Assembly (NCBI GenBank): GCA_027489175.1
Contig: JAIYAE010000004.1
Location: 248,001-312,000, forward strand
DNA from: Rhodobacter sp.
GTDB taxonomy: Bacteria > Pseudomonadota > Alphaproteobacteria > Rhodobacterales > Rhodobacteraceae
Length of the DNA stretch: 64,000 nt
Direction: 5' to 3'
Shown here one piece after another: positions 9,493-18,791 of this stretch. Made by a program: the position numbers and the translations under genes. The notes under the pieces are model-generated. The model was given only the letters and a program-made list of their open reading frames with translations. It had not been told where the DNA came from and did no database searches. Each line of letters begins with the position of its first letter. The first letter of the stretch is position 1.

Positions 9493-9572
9493 GCGGATCG
9501 TCCGGACCGAAAGTTGCAGATTTCAGATTGTTTGAATGGTAAGGCTGGCTGCAAGAACAGGTGGTGGTCACG

Positions 9573-12143
9573 ATGGTGCACAGCAGGTTGGCAGGAACGC
9601 ACAAGGACATCAAAGCCGTTTCGCGCCGGGGGTTCCTTGCGCGGCTCTTGTCCGGCGTCGCGGTACTGCCGACAGTCACCTTCGGTTGGCCAATCATGGC
9701 ACAGGCCGATGCAAGCTGTCGTGCCGGGCCGGGATTGACGGTCAAGATCGGGCGCGCCGGGGATCGGTGCCTGCAGCTTTTGATCGAAGACCGTCAGATC
9801 GATGATTTGCCGCGCATGCCAGTGCCCGAAGGGGCCACTGTCGACTGGACGCCGGACCCGGATGACCGCTTTGGCGGGCAGGGCAGATTGAACGGCGTTG
9901 GCGGAAACTTTTCCGGCAATGCGCATGCAACTGCGGCACAGGTCTTCTTGCCTTGGCCCAGCATTGCCGGGACCCGACCTGACCTGTTCGCCCCCGGTGC
10001 GGGGATGACGCCGGGAACACTTCGGGCCGACGATCCGGCCGAATGGCAGGTGCTGATCGATGGCAGGCCGGTTCCGGTCAAGTCCGTCTACCGCAAGACG
10101 GTTCCGATCAGAACGGTCCGCACCGCGCCCGAGGTTCAGGCCCATGACCAGCGCCACCTTGTGTCGCTGATGCTTGGTGCGCTGATCCCCGAAGGTGCCC
10201 GCGTTGCGGTCAAGGCGCCGGGGCTGACGGCCGATGCCGTCATCATCAGCCCCGACCAGATTTCCGAAGCCGTCCATGTCTGTCATGTGGGCTATCCGCT
10301 GGCCGGACCGAAGAAGGTCTATGTCGGGCTATGGCTCGGGGTGGACCGCGACGGAAACTCCGGCAGCACCAATACATTTCTGTCCGAGCGGACAAGATGG
10401 CGGCTGGTTGCAGCGAACGGCGGCACGACGGTTGCAAATGGCAGCCTGACCCGGATCAAGGCCGCCGACGAAGCCCATTTTGATGATCTGAACTTCAACG
10501 GCTGCGCCATCTATCAGGCCGATTTCTCTGACGTGAGCGTGGAGGGTGAGTTCCGGATCGAAGTTGAGGGGCTTGGCTCATCGGTGCCCTTTGCCCTTGC
10601 CCCGTCACCCTATGATGAGGTGCTGCGTCTAGCGGCACGGTGGTATTTTCATCAACGCTCCGGGTGCGAAATCACCGCTGAACATGGCGAGGGTCGGACC
10701 CGCCCGCGGAATGGTCATCCAGAAGACGGCTTGAAGGTCTGGCAAACGACTGTGCGGCTGGGGCGGACCTCGGAAGGGTTCCAAAGCGAGCCTGCCGCAC
10801 CGGAGCTGATGGGACGCCAGCCGCAAGAGGTTGAGAATCCGAATGCCTGGGGCGGCTGGCACGATGCGGGCGACTGGGACCGGCGCATTCAGCATACCGA
10901 TGCGGTCTATGAGATGGCCTTGATCATCGAAATGTTCCAGACGGCGCGTGGGTTGAACCTGAACCTGCCGGAAAGCGGCCGCCCCTATGCCGACCCGGCC
11001 GTGCTGTCACGCAAGACGGCAGATGATCGGGGCGATGGGGTGACCGTGCTGCCTGACCTTGTGCACGAAGCACTTTGGGGCATTTCGCTTTGGCGACGGA
11101 CCCAAGGCCCCGATGGCAGCATCATCGGCGGGGTCGAGTACTCCCTTGACGGAATTGCCGGGTCGGTCTCGTGGAACCCGCTGCAGCGGACCTATGCCTA
11201 CGGGCCGGAAGAATGGTCCGCCTACCGCTTTGTCATGGGCGCCGCGAAACTTGGGCACGTCATTGCAACCGTCTGCGGCGACAAGGTGCTTGGCGCCGCG
11301 CTGGTGGACGAGGCCGTGGCAGCCTGGGACTGGGCCGAACTCCAGCTTGCCGGCGGCAGCTCTGAGGGGGACGCGCTGGCGATAGAACGGATCGACAGCG
11401 CGCGCATCCGGGCCTCGGGCGTGCTTTACCGCGCCAGCGGACATGGCGGTGCCCGTGCCGTCTTCGAAGCGCACAACCCGTTCAAGCCGCTGTCAGAAGC
11501 TGGCCGACTTGGCACCAGATCAGACGACTTTCCCTATGCCTGCCACGATTATGTTCAAGCCGGCCAGGAAGGACGAGAGGTCAACGCCGAGATTGCCGAT
11601 GCCATTAGCGCCTGGTTTGCCGGCAAGCTGGACCGCGGTGTGGCGATCGGGCGGGACTACGGGCTGCACGCGACAGAGCAGTATCCCTGGGGTCCGGGGT
11701 GGTTCCGGTTCGGGCCCGGCTCCAACTGGCGCGCGGGTGAAGCGGGGATGGACTGGCTTGCAACCAAGGGCAATGCAGACCGCATTCGGGATATCGTGAT
11801 CGAAGGAATGTGGTTTGGCCTCGGCTGCAACCCGTCAAACGTGTCGTTTGTCCAGGGGCTTGGGAAGCGTGACTTTGCCGATCCGCTGATGACTGACCTG
11901 GAAGGCTACTGCAAGGTCCCCGGCGAGATCAGCATCGGGGTCGCCGCCGGAGAGATGCGCGATTGGGAGAAGGCGAAACTTGAAGGCACGCTTTTCCCGG
12001 CAGATCAGTCCGCCTGGCCGCGCTATGCCCAGATCTTTGAAAGCCGCAGTGCGGTGGTCTGTGCAGAACACGCCATCAGCGCCAATGCGTTAGAATGGCT
12101 TTTTGCCTCGGCCTTCGCGGTCGAGGTGCTGAAAAAGGTCTAG
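9573..12143 (+). CDS. Tat-exported glycoside hydrolase family 9 protein (cellulase-like)
   Basis: About 856 residues. Twin-arginine signal (SRRGFLARLL, Arg18-Arg19) ending near AQADA, a CelD_N-type Ig-like domain (about residues 220-330), then a GH9 (alpha/alpha)6 catalytic domain. DAGDWD supplies the base/nucleophile aspartates (Asp431 and Asp434), and Glu832 in AEHAISANA matches the GH9 acid. Probably cleaves beta-1,4 linkages of the polymer made by this locus, for release or size control. An in-frame GTG lies at 9561; the ATG at 9573 has AGGTGG eight bases upstream. Its place inside an EPS locus is unusual. Confidence 0.88.
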   Translation: MVHSRLAGTHKDIKAVSRRGFLARLLSGVAVLPTVTFGWPIMAQADASCRAGPGLTVKIGRAGDRCLQLLIEDRQIDDLPRMPVPEGATVDWTPDPDDRFGGQGRLNGVGGNFSGNAHATAAQVFLPWPSIAGTRPDLFAPGAGMTPGTLRADDPAEWQVLIDGRPVPVKSVYRKTVPIRTVRTAPEVQAHDQRHLVSLMLGALIPEGARVAVKAPGLTADAVIISPDQISEAVHVCHVGYPLAGPKKVYVGLWLGVDRDGNSGSTNTFLSERTRWRLVAANGGTTVANGSLTRIKAADEAHFDDLNFNGCAIYQADFSDVSVEGEFRIEVEGLGSSVPFALAPSPYDEVLRLAARWYFHQRSGCEITAEHGEGRTRPRNGHPEDGLKVWQTTVRLGRTSEGFQSEPAAPELMGRQPQEVENPNAWGGWHDAGDWDRRIQHTDAVYEMALIIEMFQTARGLNLNLPESGRPYADPAVLSRKTADDRGDGVTVLPDLVHEALWGISLWRRTQGPDGSIIGGVEYSLDGIAGSVSWNPLQRTYAYGPEEWSAYRFVMGAAKLGHVIATVCGDKVLGAALVDEAVAAWDWAELQLAGGSSEGDALAIERIDSARIRASGVLYRASGHGGARAVFEAHNPFKPLSEAGRLGTRSDDFPYACHDYVQAGQEGREVNAEIADAISAWFAGKLDRGVAIGRDYGLHATEQYPWGPGWFRFGPGSNWRAGEAGMDWLATKGNADRIRDIVIEGMWFGLGCNPSNVSFVQGLGKRDFADPLMTDLEGYCKVPGEISIGVAAGEMRDWEKAKLEGTLFPADQSAWPRYAQIFESRSAVVCAEHAISANALEWLFASAFAVEVLKKV

Positions 12144-12152
12144 GCGCAGGCG

Positions 12153-13463
12153 TCAATCCCGCGCCGCAAGCGGATTGGACAGCCCGGTCGGCCTTGCAAG
12201 CGATACGATCAGCGTGTCGCCCGGCAGCAAGGGCGTGTCCATATCGACGTCAACAACCGTACTCTTGCCCTCGCTGCGCCGCAGGGCGGTCAGGGACACG
12301 TTTTGCCCGGCCTGCAGCGTGCCGCTGCCCGACAGGTTCTGATTGAAAAGATTCATCAGCAGCCCGGTATCAAGCACCTTCTTGTAGGTCTCGTCGCGCT
12401 GTTCCAAGAGGGCCGCCAGCCGGGTTTCTTCGAATTTGTCGAGCTGCCTTTGAAGCCGCGCGATCTCGAGCTCTATCGTCGCCAAGTTCGCTTCGATGGT
12501 CAGAAGTTGACTGGCCGTCAGCACGGTGGTCCGCCGAACATCAGCCAGGCGGGTGGCCGGAGCCAGGCCCCGGTCGAGCAGGTCGCGAACCCGCGCTTCC
12601 TCGGCTTCGTCACCTTCCAGCAGTTCGGTCTGCTTGGTCTTCTGTTCTTCCAGAATGGCAATCCGGTCGCGCGCCTTTGCCAAAGATTCCGCCAGAAAGG
12701 CCCGCTCTCCCGCATCGTTCTTTCGATTGAGCGCCAGGACGCGGGTCTGTTCGGCAATCAGTTCATCAAGAATGTCGCCGGAAATGGCAAACTTGGCTTT
12801 TTCTGGCAAAGCGGGGTCCGGGGTGTCGTCAACCTCGGCTGTGATGCGCCACAACTGCACGCGCGCGGCTGCGTTCTCCAAAGCGGCGCGGGCATAGTCG
12901 CTCTGCCAGCGCAGGATCTGGATCGGGTCAGTGGTGGTTACGCCCGCAAGCAGGCTACTGCGCGCGCCTCCCGCCAAGGCAATCGCCTGGCGGGGGGACA
13001 AGTCAGGGCGGAAGGTGATCTCACCCGGATTGGCAACATCTCCCGAGACGATGACCGGCCGATGCTCATAAAGCTCGATGAACACGTCCTCTTCGGTCAG
13101 CTGGATCAGGTTAAGGGCACCATCCTGCCCATAGCGCTTGACCACCTTGCCACGGGTCATCTGCCGGACGCTGTCCAACAATTCCGCCGTGGTCTTGCCT
13201 TCTGCCATCACCGTCCCAAGCCAGACGAGATCAAGGCTCCCGTCCGGCTTGACCACCGTTTCGACCATCGACGTCGGCAGCCCCATCACCGTAAGGCGGA
13301 TCTTGTCGCCCGGCTCGATCAGCCAATCGGAAGTCGCTGCCTGCAGCCCAGAGGCAAAGACTGTCCCCGACACCAAGAGGCCAAGAACCACATCCCGCAA
13401 CCTGCGCTTCCAGATGGCAATTGCGGCGAAACCTGCTGTGCGGATCACTGCAGAGTTGGTCAT
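12153..13463 (-). CDS. Polysaccharide biosynthesis/export protein (OPX, ExoF/Wza-like)
   Basis: About 436 residues. A hydrophobic signal segment (residues 22-40) is followed by a Poly_export domain beginning SDWLIEPGDKIRLTVMG, SLBB-type repeats (RPVIVSGDVANPGEITFRP), and a long coiled coil (about residues 230-350) rich in Glu/Arg/Leu. This is the ExoF layout, forming the periplasmic/outer-membrane export conduit. ATG at 13463 is chosen; a GTG at 13490 overlapping the preceding stop is an alternative. Convergent with the GH9 gene with a 9-bp gap. Confidence 0.88.
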   Translation of the reverse strand: MTNSAVIRTAGFAAIAIWKRRLRDVVLGLLVSGTVFASGLQAATSDWLIEPGDKIRLTVMGLPTSMVETVVKPDGSLDLVWLGTVMAEGKTTAELLDSVRQMTRGKVVKRYGQDGALNLIQLTEEDVFIELYEHRPVIVSGDVANPGEITFRPDLSPRQAIALAGGARSSLLAGVTTTDPIQILRWQSDYARAALENAAARVQLWRITAEVDDTPDPALPEKAKFAISGDILDELIAEQTRVLALNRKNDAGERAFLAESLAKARDRIAILEEQKTKQTELLEGDEAEEARVRDLLDRGLAPATRLADVRRTTVLTASQLLTIEANLATIELEIARLQRQLDKFEETRLAALLEQRDETYKKVLDTGLLMNLFNQNLSGSGTLQAGQNVSLTALRRSEGKSTVVDVDMDTPLLPGDTLIVSLARPTGLSNPLAARD

Positions 13464-13482
13464 ATCTCGATCCAGTCCACCA

Positions 13483-14364
13483 TCAATCACTACGGTTCAA
13501 AGTCGGGCCATCGTTTGAAGGTCCAGCTTCTTTCCATTTATCTACGGTGACATGCCCTGCATCCTGCAGCAAGCTTTGTAGCTGGCGGGCCGCCCGCAAG
13601 CCAAGCCAGAGCAGAATGAAAAGACCATGCAGGAAGAAGGCAAGACTGGCCTGCGACGCCATCAGCAAAAGCCACAGCAACGCGAACATCAACAGCCGCA
13701 CCAGCCGGGACGGAAGCGCCAGCGGCTCTTTCTTCATGTAGCGATAGACCAGGTAGGGTGCCCAGCGCCGGATGATCTGCGCAAAGATCAATGCAGCCCC
13801 CGCGGCCGGAAGATCGAAAAACACTGCCGGAAAGCCGTACTTCACCAGTTGCAGCGGCAGGTAGACGAAAACCCGGGTCATCTTGTCGATGTGGTTGTAG
13901 TACTGAAACAGCTTTCGCAAGAAAACCAGAACCGCCGCCCAAAGTCCGAGGATGCCCAGGACTTCCGGGATGTTGCCATCCGCCAGATGCGACACTCCCG
14001 ATTGCCAGACGCAGGCCCCCCCGGCCACGCCCAAGGCGATAGCCCAGATCCAGGCGGTCGGGATCGAGAACCCACCGCCCGTTTCCTTGAACTTGCTGGA
14101 AAGCTTTCCATCCCGCTCATGTTTCGCGGCGACGAGATCGTTCTCGTAGTACCCGATTTCGTAGACCGACCAGAGTGAGACGTGCAGAAAGACAATCGCC
14201 AGCGCAACAAGAACGGGCGCTGGGCTGAAGGGGACAAAGGCGATCAGGACCAGCAGCAGGTCATCGCCAAGGTTGTCCAGAAAAAAGGCTCGTCCAGTCT
14301 GCGTGTCGCGCTTGTAATGGGATGCGTAGTAAAAGGGGAACTGTCTAAAGTTCAGCCAGTTCAT
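13483..14364 (-). CDS. Polytopic membrane protein, distant UbiA-prenyltransferase-like
   Basis: 293 residues with about seven to nine hydrophobic helices. After the second helix it has a YEIGYYENDLVAAKHE segment where UbiA prenyltransferases carry NDxxDxxxD: Asn75-Asp76 are kept, but the next Asp is Ala79 and the last is Glu83. The start at 14364 has GGAGG eight bases upstream; an upstream ATG at 14418 does not. It overlaps the possible GTG start of the ExoF-like gene, so it is co-transcribed with export genes. Function unknown; a prenyl-phosphate-related role is only a hypothesis. Confidence 0.75.
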   Translation of the reverse strand: MNWLNFRQFPFYYASHYKRDTQTGRAFFLDNLGDDLLLVLIAFVPFSPAPVLVALAIVFLHVSLWSVYEIGYYENDLVAAKHERDGKLSSKFKETGGGFSIPTAWIWAIALGVAGGACVWQSGVSHLADGNIPEVLGILGLWAAVLVFLRKLFQYYNHIDKMTRVFVYLPLQLVKYGFPAVFFDLPAAGAALIFAQIIRRWAPYLVYRYMKKEPLALPSRLVRLLMFALLWLLLMASQASLAFFLHGLFILLWLGLRAARQLQSLLQDAGHVTVDKWKEAGPSNDGPTLNRSD

Positions 14365-14608
14365 AACCTTGCCTCCGGCCTGACTCGGCGTGTCAAACGT
14401 CAATCTGCTGGCCGACATTGGACGGAATGACGCGGCTTGGCAAATGGGCCTTGAAGCCCGCGCGTGATGACCGGGGGGCTGGCGGGGCTTCGGACCCCTA
14501 TTGCGCGCAAAGCCGGGCTGATCGTGTCATCCTGCGCCGCCGCACCGACCGTTCGTCAGTCCGGCCCGGTAAACACGTCACAAAGTCTGGCGAGAGTTGG
14601 ATAAGGGC

Positions 14609-14863
14609 CTATTCGCTTCGGAACATCGTCTGGATCGCCCAGAGAAGTACGCAGATGGCGACAGAGACGGGCGAGGCAAAAGCAAGGCCCAACAGCAGCG
14701 AGGTCCAGATGGAATAGCCGAAAAGCCATGTGCAGAGGGTGATCGCCGGGAAAGAAACCGCACCAATGATTAGGAAGGCACCCGCGGTGATGACGCGATC
14801 AGGGGAAGACTTAACCCCTCTTTTGGCGCGGTCGCCTGCTAGGCCCAACTGTATTCTTGGCAC
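14609..14863 (-). CDS. Small two-helix membrane protein, unknown function
   Basis: About 84 residues with two hydrophobic segments (AGAFLIIGAVSFPAITLCTW and LLLGLAFASPVSVAICVLLW). The start is uncertain: the GTG at 14863 has AGGA only two bases upstream. It is on the same strand as the flanking EPS genes but separated from each by over 200 bp. I do not recognise a family. The clean alternation of helices and short polar loops argues for a real protein. Confidence 0.5.
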   Translation of the reverse strand: MPRIQLGLAGDRAKRGVKSSPDRVITAGAFLIIGAVSFPAITLCTWLFGYSIWTSLLLGLAFASPVSVAICVLLWAIQTMFRSE

Positions 14864-15058
14864 GATCCTGAATCCACCCCGCGACTTAGTTCCACCACCG
14901 TCAGTTCAACGCACGCCACCAACCAAGCAGGCCAGAGGCACTTGTTGGATCCATTTGCCAAGTCCATCCGGCGACAACCGAGGGCTGACAGGTCAGAATG
15001 AAAAAATTGTGACGCGCACGTCACGCTTACTCCCTGACACGAATCGTCGTGCAAAACC

Positions 15059-15112
15059 GGGTTTGAGTAAACCCAAAATTGGACATCCGCCGAATGTAGC
15101 TCGGCGGATGTC
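15059..15112 (-). terminator. Tandem hairpins with T-runs downstream of the sugar transferase
   Basis: A perfect 12-bp stem at 15082-15112 (GACATCCGCCGA / TCGGCGGATGTC, 7-nt loop) is followed on the minus strand by CAATTTT. Next comes a 6-bp stem at 15059-15074 (GGGTTT / AAACCC) followed by GGTTTT. They sit about 100-150 bp beyond the 15209 stop codon in the direction of transcription. A further hairpin at 15173-15197 lacks a U-tract. Read together as a terminator region. Confidence 0.65.
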
Positions 15113-15208
15113 TGCAAAATCTGGGAAAAATGGCACATTTCCGCCGAACGCCCGACCTGTCTCACGGTCACTGACCGGCGACGGCGTCGCTCCGGTCGGG
15201 CGATATTG

Positions 15209-15892
15209 TCAGCAGCCGGTGCCCTTGAAGACGACGCTGACCGTGTCCAGCATCAGCTTCAGATCCGTCGTCACCGAGCAGGTCCGTTCGTAATGTTCGT
15301 CATAGACCGCCCGGTGCGCGAACGAGCAGTCGTTCCGGTCTGACACCTGCCACGGTCCGGTAAGGCCCGGCCGCATGCGATAATAGGCGCTCCCCGGATA
15401 CAGCGCGCGCTGCTCCGGCATCATCGGACGCGGGCCGACCAAGCTCATGTCGCCGCACAGCACGTTCCACAGCTGCGGCAGTTCATCGATCGAAAACTTC
15501 CGGATGACGCGCCCGACGGCGGTGATGCGCGGGTCGTTGGACAGCTTTTGCTTGTCGTCCCATTCGGCCTTGGCGGCTGGATTTTCGCTCAGGTGGCGGC
15601 CAAGACGCTCATCCGCGTTCGGCACCATGCTCCGCAGCTTGACCATCCGGAAGGTCCGGTTGGCAAAGCCGACACGCTTCTGGAAATAGAACGGGTTCGC
15701 ACCGTCCAGCATGACGATCGCAGCCGCGATCAGGATGATTGGCGCAGCGGCAGGCAGCGCCAACAGCACCAAGGTGATGTCAAGAAGCCGCTTGCCAACA
15801 GTCTTGTAGATGCGGGTTCTGGGCTGAGGCTCCAGCCTGGAGCTTGTGACCTTGCTGGTGTCCAACTCATACTCTCGATATGTCGCCTTCAT
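15209..15892 (-). CDS. exoY: Priming sugar-phosphate transferase (ExoY/WbaP-like)
   Basis: 227-residue monotopic bacterial sugar transferase that loads the first hexose-1-phosphate onto undecaprenyl phosphate. Evidence: one hydrophobic hairpin (LLDITLVLLALPAAAPIILI), KLRSMVPNAD, FSIDELPQLWNVL with the catalytic Asp-Glu, MSLVGPRP, and RPGLTGPWQVS. The length matches ExoY rather than the longer WbaP. The start at 15892 is the first ATG in front of homologous sequence; an upstream extension lacks support. It starts polysaccharide assembly for this locus. Confidence 0.9.
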   Translation of the reverse strand: MKATYREYELDTSKVTSSRLEPQPRTRIYKTVGKRLLDITLVLLALPAAAPIILIAAAIVMLDGANPFYFQKRVGFANRTFRMVKLRSMVPNADERLGRHLSENPAAKAEWDDKQKLSNDPRITAVGRVIRKFSIDELPQLWNVLCGDMSLVGPRPMMPEQRALYPGSAYYRMRPGLTGPWQVSDRNDCSFAHRAVYDEHYERTCSVTTDLKLMLDTVSVVFKGTGC

Positions 15893-16496
15893 GGCAAACC
15901 AGCCCCCAAAACAGTGACCAAAAATTTTCCGATTCATCAGTCCATGGGGTCTGCGGGAAACTGCCTCTTTTTCCCTGCGACCATCTAGACGATTCAAAAA
16001 TACCACCTTTTTGACACATTGGTAGCTGCCGCGGTCGTGGCAGCGCAAAATTCGTAGGCAGCGCTGAAAGAAAGGGCAGGGCGCTGCAATCAGAGCGCGA
16101 CCCCGTAAAGCTCTGCACATCCACGGGAATATCTCTACCGTCGCGGCGCAGATCGACTGGGCCAAAGGCGATCAGGCGATTCGCAATGGCGTCCTAAAAC
16201 CGCCAAGCGCAGTGTTTCTAAGATGTCAGAAATATTAAGTTTATGTTAAGATTTAGACCAATTGGGTGACAGCGCGATGGAACGCTGCACGTCCCGTCGA
16301 AAGTGGGGCCAAAGGTGAACGCACAGCAATCGAGTGGTCCGCATCCGCCCGGCAAAGGGTGACCGCCGCGTCACCAAAAACGTGTTGCGCGGCCGGGTCC
16401 AGAGACCCCTGAACCGGCCAGACACCAGCGGCCAGCGCGGGTGTCCGCCGCTGCCCCCCAGTCGTCTTGGCAGCCACCCACTGGCCGCAGCCGGGA
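15893..16496. other. Non-coding region between exoY-like and exoP-like genes
   Basis: About 600 bp with no convincing gene; frames through it are arginine-rich shadows. An AT-rich island at about 16218-16262 interrupts high-GC sequence and includes a CtrA-like box, listed separately. It should contain the promoter of the minus-strand sugar transferase, perhaps with a long 5' leader. Confidence 0.55.
16235..16249. promoter_or_regulatory. Candidate CtrA-binding box TTAA-N7-TTAA
   Basis: TTAAGTTTATGTTAA has exactly the TTAA half-sites with 7-nt spacing of the alphaproteobacterial CtrA consensus. It lies in the AT-rich island about 345 bp upstream of the minus-strand priming transferase. Such AT-rich words are rare in this GC-rich sequence, but a single match can be chance. 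Confidence 0.45.
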
Positions 16497-18527
16497 TCAC
16501 GCGGCTTCGGGTTTGCCGTCTTGCGGAAAATACAGCGACCCCTCACCGAATTGCTTGAGTTGTGAGGTCTTGACGCGCGTCGCGACGATGGCTGTCGGCC
16601 GCACGCCAACATCGGCCAGAAGCTTGAGCATGCTTCTGATCTCTCGTCTGGTCGTGCTTTTCCAGCGCGCAAAGATCAGCACGGCATCGCAGCCACCACT
16701 CAGGGAAGCGATATCCATGCGCTGCAGCAGAGGCGCAGTATCCACAAGAATCCGATCATAGGACTCTCGCAGCCGTTCAAGGCGCGCCGTCAGGTCATCG
16801 CTCGTAACGGGCGCGCCTTGCGCCTCTGTGCGCTGCGGTGCCGGGTCCAGGCTCAGCTGGCCCCAATCGGCATGGGCAGCGATATGGCGGTCCGCCTTCA
16901 CCCCGTTGGATTTGCCACCCGACCGGGTGACCGGAACAGGGTCTTGGCTGAAGGGCGAATTCCAGAAATCCAGATCGACCAGTAGCACCCGCTCACCGGC
17001 CTCGGCGCAGGCGGCAGCAAGCATCAGCATCGCGGTTGTGCAGCCTTCGCCTGGGCTGCACGCCAGCCCTGCGATGATCTTGGTGTTTCGACCGTCCCGC
17101 CCTGCCAGAATGCTTGCCCTAAGCTTGCGTGCAAAGCGCATCATCCGGGGGGAAATCGTTGGCGGTTTGGTCAGCACGCGGTCTGGCAGCGTTTCGACGG
17201 CTTCCGCTTCCGGGACCACGCCGATGAAGGACAGGCCGGATGCGGCTTCATACTCACGCACGGTGCGCAAGCTTTTCTGGTGCAGTTCCTGCAGCACAAG
17301 CGCCAATGACGCCATCCCGGCCCCCAGGACGGCCAGAACAAGCGCGATCTGCCGCGCCTTCGGCTCGGACGGTTCAAGCGCCGGGCGGGCAGCGGAAATC
17401 ACGCGCGCGTCGGCATCAAGGTATCTTTCCTGCTGCGTTCTCCGGCTGAGTTGCGTGATGAAATCCCGATAGATCGCTTCCGACACGGCGATGTCATTCT
17501 CGATCCTGCGCAGTTCGGCACTGTGCCGCGCCTGCCGCGTCAGGTCGGCGTGCAGCGTCGAAAGCGAGAGTTCCTGCGTCGCAATATCTGCACGGATCGC
17601 ATCGCGGGTTCGCGTCGCCTGGGCGACCAGCGCCTCTTGGGCACTCTTGTCGGCCTGTGTGGTGGCCTCGGCCGCAGCGGCCATGGCAAGGTTCAAGTCG
17701 TCCTCTGCCGCTTGCAGGTCAAGTGTGGTGTCACGCAGCTGACGCTCTTTGATCAGGGTCTGGACCTTGATCGTGTTCACTTCCTCTTCCGAGAAGGGCG
17801 CGGCCAGAATGTGGTTTTCAAGCTCGGTATTGAGGTCGGTCAGATTGCGCTGCAGTTCGGTTGTGCGCTCGGCAAGCCAGCCTTGCGAAAGCTCCAGCGA
17901 CCGTCGTTTCGCAACGACCGAGGTGTTGAGGTATTCTTCCGCAAGCGCATTCGCCAGCTGTGCCGATTTCATCGGATCACTGGTCACAAAGCTGATCGCG
18001 TAGACCGCCGAGATATTGCCGACCTGTTCGATGGTGCGTTTCTTGGTGACGGCAGCGATCGTCATCTCACGCAAGATGCGCTCTTGTTCTTCCTCGGAAT
18101 ACTCGGCCAGATCGCTGGGGGGCGATGCAAACTCGGGGTCCTTGGTCAGGTCAAACCGGTCGACCACGCGCTCGATCAGATCCGGCGACCGCAAGACTTC
18201 AAGCTCGCTTTCAAGCGTCGTGTTCGTTGTGGCCGACCCCGAGCTTGTTGGCACAAAGGTGCTGTCCAGGGTGTTTCGCGTGTCGATCATGACCTGGGCG
18301 ACAGAGGTGTATTTCTGCTCCAGAAGCTTGGCGCCAATAAACCCGATGATCCCGAAACCAAGGCCCGCAAGAGCGATCCAGATCAGTCCGCGCCGCAGGG
18401 CCAGCACCATGTTCCGCAGGACGATCACGTCCGTGTCGGCCACCGTTGTTTCAATGCTTTCCGCGAGAAGTTCCCGCTCCAGGAACCCTCCGCTTTCCCT
18501 GTTCATTTCACGCACCCACCCATGCAC
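16497..18527 (-). CDS. exoP: Wzz/ExoP-type polysaccharide co-polymerase with degenerate kinase domain
   Basis: 676 residues. N-terminal Wzz domain between a helix at about 50-70 and one at about 410-430, long periplasmic coiled coil (about 205-385), then a cytosolic BY-kinase-like P-loop domain. The Walker A segment reads SPGEGCTT, with Cys496 where the catalytic Lys belongs. Walker A' (LLVDLDFWNSPF) and B (ILVDTAPL) are present, and the C-terminal Tyr cluster is nearly absent (one Tyr). It controls chain length and links polymerase to export; kinase activity is doubtful. Alternative ATG at 18506. Confidence 0.87.
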   Translation of the reverse strand: MHGWVREMNRESGGFLERELLAESIETTVADTDVIVLRNMVLALRRGLIWIALAGLGFGIIGFIGAKLLEQKYTSVAQVMIDTRNTLDSTFVPTSSGSATTNTTLESELEVLRSPDLIERVVDRFDLTKDPEFASPPSDLAEYSEEEQERILREMTIAAVTKKRTIEQVGNISAVYAISFVTSDPMKSAQLANALAEEYLNTSVVAKRRSLELSQGWLAERTTELQRNLTDLNTELENHILAAPFSEEEVNTIKVQTLIKERQLRDTTLDLQAAEDDLNLAMAAAAEATTQADKSAQEALVAQATRTRDAIRADIATQELSLSTLHADLTRQARHSAELRRIENDIAVSEAIYRDFITQLSRRTQQERYLDADARVISAARPALEPSEPKARQIALVLAVLGAGMASLALVLQELHQKSLRTVREYEAASGLSFIGVVPEAEAVETLPDRVLTKPPTISPRMMRFARKLRASILAGRDGRNTKIIAGLACSPGEGCTTAMLMLAAACAEAGERVLLVDLDFWNSPFSQDPVPVTRSGGKSNGVKADRHIAAHADWGQLSLDPAPQRTEAQGAPVTSDDLTARLERLRESYDRILVDTAPLLQRMDIASLSGGCDAVLIFARWKSTTRREIRSMLKLLADVGVRPTAIVATRVKTSQLKQFGEGSLYFPQDGKPEAA

Positions 18528-18672
18528 CTTTTTCGGCGGCCTGCCGGACGCCTCCGATGCCGCAAGGTAGACGGCTCGTCACCGGCCTGCAATCGATGGA
18601 TTTTGCGCAGCCTGCTGGCCCATGGCCACTGGACCTGCCCGGGAACAGGGAAAAGCACCATTCCAGGACGCA

Positions 18673-18784
18673 GGGGGCGTTCATTGCCAAACGCCCCCAG
18701 ACCGACGCCAAAGCTTCGGCCCGCCGATCATGCGCCTCGGGGTCGGGCGAAGGCGCTGCAGGCAAGCCTTGCGTGCCTGCAGCG
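18673..18784 (-). terminator. Two strong hairpins downstream of the TRAP operon
   Basis: A perfect 11-bp stem at 18754-18784 (CGCTGCAGGCA / TGCCTGCAGCG, 9-nt loop) starts seven bases after the dctP-like stop. A perfect 9-bp stem lies at 18673-18698 (GGGGGCGTT / AACGCCCCC). Neither is followed by a U-run, so they may be 3'-end-stabilising or Rho-assisted elements. Confidence 0.55.
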
Positions 18785-18791
18785 TGTTGGT

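Noticed and set aside
12303-13550. 415-codon plus-strand frame opposite the ExoF-like gene
   Set aside because: Gln/Arg/His-rich shadow with no start signal; the minus strand carries the export domain motifs.
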